A DNA stretch of 14,738 nucleotides, taken from NCBI GenBank assembly GCA_964570685.1, contig CAZMZC010000070.1:1-14738 (forward strand), read 5' to 3'. The notes beneath the pieces are model-generated. The model was given only the letters and a program-made list of their open reading frames with translations. It had not been told where the DNA came from and did no database searches. The DNA comes from UBA1189 sp964570685 (GTDB lineage: Bacteria; Bacteroidota; Bacteroidia; Bacteroidales; Bacteroidaceae). The position numbers and the translations under genes are program-made. Within the stretch, counting starts at the first letter, position 1. Each line of letters starts with the position of its first letter. Below are positions 1-5,469 of the stretch, one piece after another.

Positions 1-5
1 ACTAA

Positions 6-52
6 GTGAACGGATATCACCGGAATTGGTGAACGGGTATCGCCGGAATATG
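6..52. repeat. Two-copy 23-base direct tandem repeat
   Basis: Bases 6-28 and 29-51/52 are near-identical: GTGAACGG, then A or G, TATC, then A or G, CCGGAAT. They differ at two positions in the first 20 bases. The period of 23 is not a multiple of three, so the repeat does not encode a peptide repeat and would shift the frame of any gene spanning it. The window edge may cut off further copies to the left. Confidence 0.7.
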
Positions 53-110
53 CAATTTCAAAACGAATTTTGATTATCTAGTAAGACGTAAATCTGCACT
101 TAAACGCCTG

Positions 111-659
111 ATGTATGAGTTTAGGATAAGAATGTATGAAGATAAATTGGCCAGTTCGCTTCCCGATAAAGTTGCGAGCGAGTTGTTTGAACAAGAAAGG
201 AAAGCATGGTCAGAATACCAGGATACTACATCTGACGCTTTTGGAATTAATGTGCTGAGAAGAGAGTCGTATTATTTGAAGTATGTGTTTTGGAATAATT
301 ATGACTTTGATATTATGAATCATCGTCTAAAGTCATTATTGTATATGTACTATAGAGAATCTTCAATCTTTGCGGAAACGGAGATGGGTGATTGGGATAA
401 GGTGAAACTTGCGTACAGGAATCTCAAAGAACAATTGAATCCTAATGAGAATCCTGATTACGATTATTCTTATGAAGAGAAAATCAAAGCTCTGACTGAC
501 GATGAAGAGGCTTTCGAGAAGTTTATGAGAGTGCATACGGATTTATTAAAGAGGCTGAAAGTTTGTGATGTAAACTATTTGCTCCATCTTAAGGAGCGGA
601 CATTAGTGAATTTTTATCAATATGATAGGATGCCGAGGTTTGACGCTGCAAACCGATGA
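111..659 (+). CDS. Hypothetical protein, 182 aa (central open part of the probable broken gene)
   Basis: This is the longest intact reading frame in the left 1 kb, running from ATG 111 to TGA 657-659. The product is soluble-looking, with no signal peptide or membrane segment. It is rich in Tyr, Glu, Lys and Arg, with runs such as YYLKYVFWNNYDFD and LLYMYYRESSIF near residues 50-90, and an acidic stretch NPNENPDYDYSYEEK near 120-135. The rest looks helical. I recognise no domain and give no function. The ATG is not a secure start, because the frame stays open for 26 codons upstream and those codons read naturally (FDYLVRRKSALKRL), so the true protein may begin outside the window. The amino acid composition looks like a genuine protein and not a shadow of another gene. 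No coding sequence lies opposite it. Confidence 0.5.
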   Translation: MYEFRIRMYEDKLASSLPDKVASELFEQERKAWSEYQDTTSDAFGINVLRRESYYLKYVFWNNYDFDIMNHRLKSLLYMYYRESSIFAETEMGDWDKVKLAYRNLKEQLNPNENPDYDYSYEEKIKALTDDEEAFEKFMRVHTDLLKRLKVCDVNYLLHLKERTLVNFYQYDRMPRFDAANR

Positions 660-726
660 CTCGGGATTTACCAAGGAAAGGGTTATTGAAATAATGAGGG
701 AGTATCCTGAAATCAAAGCGTGGTAG

Positions 727-1068
727 ACATCCCATTCCTTGCCATATTCCCGCCCAATCCCCAAGCCAATCGAAAAGAACGCAGCCACGGAGCATTAGAG
801 AAATTCAGAAAGTAAGGACAGGGCGGGGTAGTGGCGACACATTGTCCCGCGAGCTGTAAAGTCTATATTCCCAATCTTTGCACTGTGTAAGCAAACCGAG
901 GATTTGCTTTACAATTTGCCACTTAATTTTTGTACAGGATTTCTCCACGTTTTCCTCTCGTGAGACTTCAATGCCAGCGATCTCATATAAAGATTCACCT
1001 CCCCGCAATTGTGAGGAGGTGACTGTCATTGGTTATAGCAATGTGGCGAGTCTTGCTTGCGAGGACTA
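727..1068. other. Gene-free stretch of about 340 bases with two hairpins
   Basis: No reading frame here is convincing. A 74-codon minus-strand frame (1029 down to 805, beginning MTVTSSQLRGGES) exists, but no family, promoter or context supports it. Two inverted repeats stand out. One is at 887-895 with 903-912: GTAAGCAAA against TTTGCTTTAC, one bulge, 7-base loop. The other is at 995-1002 with 1015-1022: TCACCTCC against GGAGGTGA. The second lies 47 bases past the stop of the DAHP synthase gene and is listed separately as a possible terminator. Confidence 0.4.
995..1022 (-). terminator. Possible terminator of the aromatic operon
   Basis: A perfect 8-bp stem, TCACCTCC (995-1002) with GGAGGTGA (1015-1022), has a 12-base loop and sits just downstream of the minus-strand DAHP synthase/chorismate mutase stop at 1069. 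On the minus strand the bases after the stem read ATCTTTATAT, which is AU-rich but not a clean U-run, and the loop is large. It could equally be a structural or protein-binding inverted repeat. Confidence 0.3.
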
Positions 1069-2130
1069 CTACTTGTTCAGTATCTCCATCTGCTGGCGCA
1101 CAGACTCCTCGTGGATGGCCTCGAAGACTTTCTTCATGAACTCGCCGCTCATGCCACACTGCACGGCTTGTGAGGCGCGGCGTTCGAGGATTTCGTTGTA
1201 GCGGGTGTTCTGGAATACGGTGACGCTGTGCTCTTTCTTGAACTGTCCGATTTCGCGGGCTACGCGCATGCGCTTGGCCAGCTCTTGGATGATGCTGTCG
1301 TCGCACTCGTCGATGAGCTTGCGCAGCTGCCCGAGGTCTTCGGTGCTGTGGGTCTCATCGCGGATGACAAGCATGTCGAGGATGTACTCGAGCGAGTCGG
1401 GTGTCACCTGCTGTGAGGCGTCGCTCCACGCCTTGTCGGGGCTGCAATGGCTCTCGATGATGAGTCCGTCGAAGTTGAGGTCCATGGCTTGCTGGCAGAG
1501 CGGAGCGATGAGCTCGCGCTTACCGCCAATATGGCTGGGGTCGCACAGGAGAGGCAGGTCGGGATAGCGGCGACGAAGCTCGAGGGGGATGTGCCACTGG
1601 GGCAGGTTGCGGTAGATCTTCTTCTCATAGGTGCTGAAGCCGCGGTGTATGGCGCCAAGGCGTGTGATGCCTGCATTGTTGAGTCGCTCCATACCGCCAA
1701 TCCACAGTTCGAGGTCGGGGTTCACGGGGTTCTTCACGAATACGGGTACGTCGACACCTTGCAGTGAATCGGCAATCTCCTGCATGGCGAAGGGGTTGGC
1801 CGAGGTGCGGGCACCAATCCAGAGGATGTCGATACCTGCCTTCAAGGCTTCCTCCACGTGCTTGGCTGTGGCCACCTCGGTGGTGACGTACATGCCGGTC
1901 TCACGCTTCACGCGCTGCATCCATGCGAGACCTTCCACACCGATGCCTTCGAAGCCACCGGGCTTGGTGCGCGGCTTCCATATACCGGCACGGAATATCT
2001 TGATACCCTTTTTGGAGAGCTGGGTAGCTGCGTTCATTACTTGTTCTTCGGTCTCTGCACTACAGGGGCCTGCGATTACGAGAGGGCGCTTGTCCTCTAC
2101 GCCTGCGAGTTTGATAGGTTTGAGTTCCAT
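1069..2130 (-). CDS. Bifunctional DAHP synthase / chorismate mutase (AroQ type)
   Basis: The 353-aa product catalyses the first step of the shikimate pathway (PEP plus erythrose 4-phosphate to DAHP) and converts chorismate to prephenate, the branch to Phe and Tyr. It acts in the cytoplasm. Residues about 16-255 are a class I DAHP synthase/KDO8P synthase-type barrel: PLVIAGPCSAE (16-26), KPRTKPGGFEGIG (52-64), HRGFSTYEK, and CDPSHIGGKRE with IIESHCSPDKAWSDA. Residues about 265-350 are an AroQ chorismate mutase, with LRKLIDECD, KRMRVAREIGQFKK and a C-terminal SVRQQ that supply the expected Arg, Lys and Gln ligands. The start is at ATG 2130 (MELKPIKLAG); the upstream in-frame ATG at 2169 lies in a simple repeat and would add a nonsense leader. 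It is the last gene of a minus-strand operon with an aminotransferase under a Phe/Tyr attenuator, which fits feedback on this branch. Fusing the two activities lets the mutase domain signal to the synthase in known family members. Confidence 0.95.
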   Translation of the reverse strand: MELKPIKLAGVEDKRPLVIAGPCSAETEEQVMNAATQLSKKGIKIFRAGIWKPRTKPGGFEGIGVEGLAWMQRVKRETGMYVTTEVATAKHVEEALKAGIDILWIGARTSANPFAMQEIADSLQGVDVPVFVKNPVNPDLELWIGGMERLNNAGITRLGAIHRGFSTYEKKIYRNLPQWHIPLELRRRYPDLPLLCDPSHIGGKRELIAPLCQQAMDLNFDGLIIESHCSPDKAWSDASQQVTPDSLEYILDMLVIRDETHSTEDLGQLRKLIDECDDSIIQELAKRMRVAREIGQFKKEHSVTVFQNTRYNEILERRASQAVQCGMSGEFMKKVFEAIHEESVRQQMEILNK

Positions 2131-2142
2131 ATGGTGTAAAAT

Positions 2143-2177
2143 TGACAATTGACAATTGGCAATTGACAAATGACAAT
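2143..2177. repeat. Heptamer tandem array, left copy (TGACAAT x5)
   Basis: Five tandem 7-base units: TGACAAT at 2143-2149 and 2150-2156, TGGCAAT 2157-2163, TGACAAA 2164-2170, TGACAAT 2171-2177. TGACAAT is the reverse complement of ATTGTCA, the unit of the array at 2594-2625, so the two arrays are inverted with respect to each other and bracket the four-helix-bundle gene. The array lies in the gap in front of the DAHP synthase start and creates a spurious upstream ATG extension. Confidence 0.85.
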
Positions 2178-2217
2178 TATGCTTGCCAATGCCTCGTCAA
2201 TTGGATATTGATATTTA

Positions 2218-2583
2218 TTATTGATTTTCGTTTGGTTGTTTTGTTGATTTTATGATACTGATAAGGAGTTTATTAAGTTCCACACAATCGTTATTGATGC
2301 TCTCGTGTTCATTCTGGGTTATAAACCCAGTTTGCATCAAGAGCTCCAGCCAGTACTCTGTCTCGTTGGCCTCCTTAAGCGCTATATTCTGTTTGCTTAG
2401 GAAGTCGGCACGGCTCTGAGCCTGTTCAGCCTCACGTATATTTGCGCCTATACTTGTGCCACACCTCAGTAGCTGTTTACTCATTACGGTTTCTCGTTTT
2501 TCTGCAACGAGATATTTGTATAAGTTGACTATGCGTATAGCAAAGCTCAAGCTCTTATCCTTGACAATATTTTCTTTTTTCAT
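2218..2583 (-). CDS. Four helix bundle protein (23S rRNA intervening-sequence protein family)
   Basis: This is a 121-aa protein of the family first found in 23S rRNA intervening sequences and related to the Avd accessory protein of diversity-generating retroelements. Typical family segments are visible: SLSFAIRIVNLYKYL (near 10-25), KQLLRCGTSIGANIREAEQAQS (here KQLLRCGTSIGANIR, then EAEQAQS, near 35-58), and FLSKQNIALKEANETEYWLELL (as FLSKQNIALKEAN then ETEYWLELL, near 61-82). Four amphipathic helices are expected. The family's cellular role is not settled; some members form pentamers and bind nucleic acid. The chosen start is ATG 2583 (MKKENIVKD); ATG 2601 would begin inside the heptamer array. 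The gene sits between two aromatic biosynthesis genes, is far more AT-rich than both, and is flanked by inverted heptamer arrays, so it appears inserted and probably has no part in the pathway. Confidence 0.88.
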   Translation of the reverse strand: MKKENIVKDKSLSFAIRIVNLYKYLVAEKRETVMSKQLLRCGTSIGANIREAEQAQSRADFLSKQNIALKEANETEYWLELLMQTGFITQNEHESINNDCVELNKLLISIIKSTKQPNENQ

Positions 2584-2593
2584 ATCACTTCTC

Positions 2594-2625
2594 ATTGTCA
2601 ATTGTCACTTGTCAATTGTCAATTG
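2594..2625. repeat. Heptamer tandem array, right copy (ATTGTCA x4.5)
   Basis: Units are ATTGTCA 2594-2600 and 2601-2607, CTTGTCA 2608-2614, ATTGTCA 2615-2621 and a partial ATTG 2622-2625. The aminotransferase stop codon (2605-2607) and its last seven codons lie inside or against the array, so the enzyme ends in repeat-encoded residues LQLTIDK. The orientation is opposite to the array at 2143-2177. Confidence 0.85.
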
Positions 2626-3792
2626 CAGAATGCGCTTCAGCGCTTCTTCCAATTTGTCGTTCTTGGCGCATAGCGAGATGCGTATGTAGCGGCTGCCGTT
2701 GCTACCGAAGATGAAGCCGGGGACGATGAATACGCGGGCTTCGTGGAGCACGCGCTCGGTGAGCTCCTCCACGTCTTGATAGTGGTCGGGGATGCGGCCC
2801 CAAAGGAACATGCCCACCTGGTTCTTGTCGTAGGTGCAGCCCAGCGCATCCATGATGGCTCCGGCGGTCTTACGGCGCGATGCGTAGTTGGCGTTGTTGC
2901 CTTCGTACCAGTGGGCCTCGGCATCGAGTGCCTTCACGGCGGCCAGCTGCATAGCGCGGTACATACCGCTGTCGATGTTGCTCTTCACCTTGAGTATCCA
3001 GCTGATGAAGGTGGGGTTGGCGGCTATCATGCCGATGCGCCAGCCGGGCATGTTGTGGCTCTTGCTCATGGAGTTGAACTCGATGCAGCACTCCTTGGCG
3101 CCCTCTACGGAGAGGATGCTCAGGGGACGGTCGTTGAGGATGAAGCTGTAGGGGTTGTCGTTGACGATGACGATGCCCTTGCGGCGGGCAAAGCTGACCA
3201 GACGTTCGTACAGTTCGGGCGTGGCGTTGGCACCCGTAGGCATGTTGGGATAGTTGGTCCACATGAGCTTGACGCGGCTGAGGTCCATGCGCTCCAGTGC
3301 ATCAAAGTCGGGCATCCAGCCGTTCTCCTCCTTCAGGTCATAGTGCACCACCTCGGCTCCGAGCAGACGGCTCAGCGAGGTGTAGGTGGGGTAGCCGGGA
3401 TTGGGTACAAGTACCTGCTCGCCGGGGTTCACGAAGGCCAACGTCACGTGCAGTATACCCTCCTTGGAGCCTATGAGCGGCTGTATCTCGCTCTTGGCAT
3501 CAAGTTCCACGCCATACCACCGACGGTAGAAGCGGGCAAAAGCCTCGCGCAGTTCGGGGATACCCACGTAGGGCTGATAGCCGTGTCCGTCGGGGTTGTG
3601 GGCTTCGGTGCAGAGTGTCTCTACGGTGTCGTCCGAGGGCGGCATGTCGGGGCTACCCACACCGAGGCTGATGACCTGCAGACCGGCTGCATTCATGGCG
3701 GCCACCTCCTTGAGCTTGCGTGAGAAGTAGTACTCGCTCACCGAGCCGAGGCGGTCGGCCGGGCTGATACTGTATGCTTTGTTCTCTTCCAT
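2605..3792 (-). CDS. PLP-dependent class I/II aminotransferase of the aromatic operon
   Basis: A 395-aa fold-type I aminotransferase, closest in motifs to the LL-diaminopimelate/aspartate aminotransferase group. The PLP Schiff-base lysine is K244 in SMSKSHNMPGWRIG, with R252 as phosphate ligand; D212 in IVNDNPYS would hold the pyridine nitrogen. NPGYPTY is at 131-137, and a C-terminal SRYIRISL carries the likely substrate-carboxylate arginine. In the usual NPTG motif the Asn is Met here (YPNMPTG, M184). In this operon with DAHP synthase/chorismate mutase it most likely transaminates phenylpyruvate, hydroxyphenylpyruvate or prephenate, but its substrate cannot be read from sequence. The start ATG 3792 is 19 bases past an attenuator hairpin, so its expression is probably set by Phe/Tyr supply. 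Its last codons come from the heptamer array. No prephenate dehydratase or dehydrogenase gene is adjacent. Confidence 0.9.
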   Translation of the reverse strand: MEENKAYSISPADRLGSVSEYYFSRKLKEVAAMNAAGLQVISLGVGSPDMPPSDDTVETLCTEAHNPDGHGYQPYVGIPELREAFARFYRRWYGVELDAKSEIQPLIGSKEGILHVTLAFVNPGEQVLVPNPGYPTYTSLSRLLGAEVVHYDLKEENGWMPDFDALERMDLSRVKLMWTNYPNMPTGANATPELYERLVSFARRKGIVIVNDNPYSFILNDRPLSILSVEGAKECCIEFNSMSKSHNMPGWRIGMIAANPTFISWILKVKSNIDSGMYRAMQLAAVKALDAEAHWYEGNNANYASRRKTAGAIMDALGCTYDKNQVGMFLWGRIPDHYQDVEELTERVLHEARVFIVPGFIFGSNGSRYIRISLCAKNDKLEEALKRILQLTIDK

Positions 3793-3811
3793 ATACCTTT
3801 ATTATATATAT

Positions 3812-3839
3812 AAGTCCCGCTCAACACTGAGCGGGACTT
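3812..3839 (-). terminator. Attenuator hairpin of the aromatic operon leader
   Basis: On the minus strand AAGTCCCGCTCA (3839-3828), a 4-base loop and TGAGCGGGACTT (3823-3812) form a perfect 12-bp G/C-rich stem in the 5' leader, 19 bases before the aminotransferase ATG. The bases after the stem read ATATATATAATAAAG: AU-rich but alternating, so termination may be partial. An upstream arm (3901-3894) can pair with its 5' half and block it. The stem could also act partly on translation initiation. Confidence 0.75.
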
Positions 3840-3901
3840 GCTAATTATTATCTTCTCTTTATATTCTATAATTCATTACAGCTGCATAGCCTATCCCGCT
3901 C
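3829..3901 (-). promoter_or_regulatory. Antiterminator pairing of the Phe/Tyr attenuator
   Basis: The minus-strand bases GAGCGGGA (3901-3894) start at the G of the leader-peptide stop codon. They are perfectly complementary to TCCCGCTC (3836-3829), the 5' arm of the terminator hairpin. A ribosome at the leader stop would cover this arm and allow the terminator. A ribosome stalled on the upstream Tyr/Phe codons would leave it free to form the antiterminator. A weaker pairing of CCTATTT within the leader-peptide codons with GGATAGG just after the stop could act as the protector arm. Function is inferred from this geometry. Confidence 0.75.
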
Positions 3902-3960
3902 TACTTCGTGCTAAAGTAAAAGTAAAAATAGGAATAATATGCGTAGCCAAAATGCTTCAT
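3901..3960 (-). CDS. Phe/Tyr-rich leader peptide (attenuator), 19 aa
   Basis: The frame from ATG 3960 to TAG 3901-3903 encodes MKHFGYAYYSYFYFYFSTK: six Tyr and four Phe in 19 residues, with an unbroken block YFYFYF at 11-16. Such a density is not expected by chance and is the hallmark of a leader peptide whose translation senses charged tRNA-Phe and tRNA-Tyr. It lies about 20 bases downstream of a predicted promoter start and directly upstream of competing RNA stems that precede an aromatic-pathway aminotransferase. The YFYFYF block ends three codons before the stop, so a ribosome stalled there leaves the antiterminator arm at the stop exposed, or nearly so for the last codons of the block. 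The peptide itself is probably without function. It is too short for usual gene finding. Confidence 0.85.
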   Translation of the reverse strand: MKHFGYAYYSYFYFYFSTK

Positions 3961-3987
3961 CTTATCTTTTTGCTTTTATTTCTTGCG

Positions 3988-3995
3988 CAAAGGTA
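3988..3995 (-). promoter_or_regulatory. -7 promoter box for the aromatic operon
   Basis: On the minus strand TACCTTTG (3995-3988) matches the Bacteroidetes -7 consensus TAnnTTTG. Transcription would start near 3982-3984, about 20 bases before the leader-peptide ATG. No good -33 TTTG is seen at the usual distance (near 4015-4020 the strand reads ATGTATG), so the upstream element is weak. Confidence 0.6.
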
Positions 3996-4089
3996 ATAGT
4001 TTTTTAGTAAATTCATACATTTGTGCGACATTTTTTCAAAAAAACTTTAGATTTGTCTTAAAAATGTTGGTCTCTGTCAATGAAATGTC

Positions 4090-5388
4090 CTATTTTAGGT
4101 GCTCTTTTATCCAGTACATCTGGTTGTGTCTCGTTTCTGTTGACACCCAATGCTCGTTGATGGGGGTGATGAGCGCCTCCTTGGGTGCCGTGATGCTGTT
4201 GTATACGGCATAGCTCGTGGTGGCAGGGCAAGTATTGTCATTGTAGCCCCACGTGAGGTAGGTAGGCACAGTGAGTTGTTTGGCAAAGTTCACTACATCG
4301 TAGTAGGCCAATACCTTAACCTTTTCCTTTGTTAATTGTTCATTGCTTCTTATCAGATGAGGGTAGCCTCCGCACTGGTCGTGCAGATAACCCTCCATAT
4401 CACTCAAGGCAGGGTGATTGGCCACGCATTGGGTGATGCGTTTGTCGAGGCCTGCAGTCACGATGGCCAATGCACCTCCCTGGCTGCCGCCCTGTGCTAT
4501 GAGGTTCTTGCCGTCCCATTCGGGAAGCGTAGTGAGATAATCCAGAGCACGCAAGCAAGCCATATACACCTTGCGCATATAGTAGTTCTCCCGGTTGTCG
4601 AGGCCATTGACGAGGTAACCATTATCGCTGCTTGAGAAGGCTGCGCTAATCTCCTTGTAGGTGGCGGCATCCAGGTTGGGGCGTATGCCGTGAATCTCCA
4701 TATTGAAGCAGATGATGCCGTTCTCTGCAAAGTACATTGTCTTCAATGGGTCCATGGGCTTGATGCCTGCGCCGGGCGGGTTGAACACCACGGGATAGGT
4801 GCCCTTGGCCTTGGGCTGGGTGAGGTAGCCATATACATATTGTCCTTTGCGGTAGCATTGAAGTTTGATGAGGTAGCAATCTACCTTCTCGTTGCTGAAC
4901 TCGGGCACGAAGGTGCGTTGCACTGTCATCGGACATTTGGCCGCCTCCTCCTTGGTGCGTGTCCAGAACTCCTCAAAGTCGGCAGGCATCTTTACTGTAG
5001 GCACAATCTTCTCGGGCGAAAAAGCGACCTTTACATGATGCTTGTATTGTTTGCCACCATGCTTCACCGTGAAACGGCAATCGCGGAATCCAGGTTTCTT
5101 CATTGTTCCCATCGATAGGGTAGCGCGCCCATTCTTCAGAGTTAGCGTGCCTTTGGTATCGGCAGGCAGCAGTTCGGGACCAATCTCGTAGCTCACCTCT
5201 GCGCCATCATAAGGTACTCCATAGGCAAATACTTGCAGGTCAATGTGTGCATTCTCTCCCGTGCGGTAGTTCCAGTTGGCGTGATTGGGAACAGCCACGA
5301 AGCGTACGTCGCTTTGGTGGATTTGGTTCTGAGCAATTCCTGTAATATACATTATTAGGGTTGCACATAGACATAAAAGCTGTTTCAT
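4090..5388 (-). CDS. Secreted acetyl-xylan esterase / cephalosporin-C deacetylase family (CE7, AXE1)
   Basis: A 432-aa exported alpha/beta hydrolase expected to remove acetyl groups from xylan or xylo-oligosaccharides. MKQLLCLCATLIMYITGIAQ at the N-terminus is a signal peptide, probably cut after GIAQ or close by. Residues about 25-120 look like an N-terminal beta-sandwich domain, and about 130-432 are the AXE1 domain. The catalytic triad is visible: S302 in GGSQGG, D384 in GYNDNTCP and H413 in NEHWVS, in the family's usual order. NPPGAG near 203-208 is the likely oxyanion-side loop. The start is set at ATG 5388 because the signal peptide begins there; an ATG at 5496 would add 36 unlikely residues and run past the promoter. 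A near-consensus promoter lies just upstream. It is a single gene, divergent from the ABC-F gene, and no other hemicellulose gene is in the window. Deacetylation of other sugars is possible. Confidence 0.9.
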   Translation of the reverse strand: MKQLLCLCATLIMYITGIAQNQIHQSDVRFVAVPNHANWNYRTGENAHIDLQVFAYGVPYDGAEVSYEIGPELLPADTKGTLTLKNGRATLSMGTMKKPGFRDCRFTVKHGGKQYKHHVKVAFSPEKIVPTVKMPADFEEFWTRTKEEAAKCPMTVQRTFVPEFSNEKVDCYLIKLQCYRKGQYVYGYLTQPKAKGTYPVVFNPPGAGIKPMDPLKTMYFAENGIICFNMEIHGIRPNLDAATYKEISAAFSSSDNGYLVNGLDNRENYYMRKVYMACLRALDYLTTLPEWDGKNLIAQGGSQGGALAIVTAGLDKRITQCVANHPALSDMEGYLHDQCGGYPHLIRSNEQLTKEKVKVLAYYDVVNFAKQLTVPTYLTWGYNDNTCPATTSYAVYNSITAPKEALITPINEHWVSTETRHNQMYWIKEHLK

Positions 5389-5415
5389 ACTACTATCATT
5401 TATGGTTGTCATATG

Positions 5416-5445
5416 CAAATGTACATTAAAAATATTAATACTCAA
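5416..5445 (-). promoter_or_regulatory. Promoter of the acetyl-xylan esterase gene
   Basis: On the minus strand TTG (5445-5443), a 19-base spacer and TACATTTG (5423-5416) match the Bacteroidetes -33/-7 pattern at the expected spacing. The start site would be near 5410, leaving a leader of about 20 bases before ATG 5388. Confidence 0.65.
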
Positions 5446-5469
5446 TAAGCGATTGTCAATTTTAATGCG

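Larger units (their letters stand above)
2..726 (+). pseudogene. Probable frameshifted gene of unknown function (three reading-frame segments)
   Basis: Three adjacent plus-strand segments read as one charged, helical protein if two single-base frame changes are allowed. Segment one (2-73) ends ...RRNMQFQNEF then TGA, at a run of four T (68-71). With one T fewer it would continue as DYLVRRKSALKRL straight into the main open frame, which is open upstream of its first ATG (111) back to a stop at 30-32. Near 640 the main frame ends in RFDAANR, but the +1 frame continues through DSGFTKERVIEIMREYPEIKAW-like sequence (split here as DSGFTKERV and IEIMREYPEIKAW) to TAG at 724-726. The 5' end lies outside the window. 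I do not recognise the family. The alternative is that only 111-659 is a real gene and the flanking readings are chance. Base composition is much more AT-rich than the operon next door (18 G/C in bases 241-300), which suggests acquired DNA. Confidence 0.35.
2143..2625. mobile_element. Putative small inserted cassette: four-helix-bundle gene between inverted heptamer arrays
   Basis: The segment between the arrays at 2143-2177 and 2594-2625 holds only the four-helix-bundle gene. It is sharply lower in G/C than the genes on both sides, and it interrupts the aminotransferase to DAHP synthase gene order. No transposase, target-site duplication or recombinase site is visible, so movement is inferred from composition, repeats and position alone. 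If mobile, it would have to be moved in trans or by recombination between heptamer arrays. Confidence 0.35.

Noticed and set aside
878..1201. 107-codon plus-strand open frame across the gene-free stretch
   Set aside because: It runs into the antisense of the DAHP synthase/chorismate mutase gene and shows no recognisable domain; coding status is unsupported.
2131..2169. Upstream ATG extension of DAHP synthase/chorismate mutase
   Set aside because: The extra 13 codons come from the heptamer array (MSIANCQLSILHH); the family-like N-terminus begins at ATG 2130.
2143..2625. CRISPR-like array
   Set aside because: Units are 7 bases in direct tandem with no spacers, so the structure is a simple repeat and not a CRISPR.
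2743..3723. 326-codon plus-strand open frame opposite the aminotransferase
   Set aside because: Its translation is rich in His, Val and Gly with no domain. It is a shadow created by G/C-rich third positions of the real minus-strand gene, whose PLP motifs are intact.
3812..3839. Hairpin read as an ordinary terminator for a plus-strand transcript
   Set aside because: No plus-strand gene leads into it, while on the minus strand it sits in the leader of the aminotransferase with a competing upstream arm.
4028..4067. Inverted repeat ACATTTTTT / AAAAATGT after the esterase gene
   Set aside because: The stem is almost entirely A/T, with a loop of more than 20 bases and no U-run; too weak to call a terminator.
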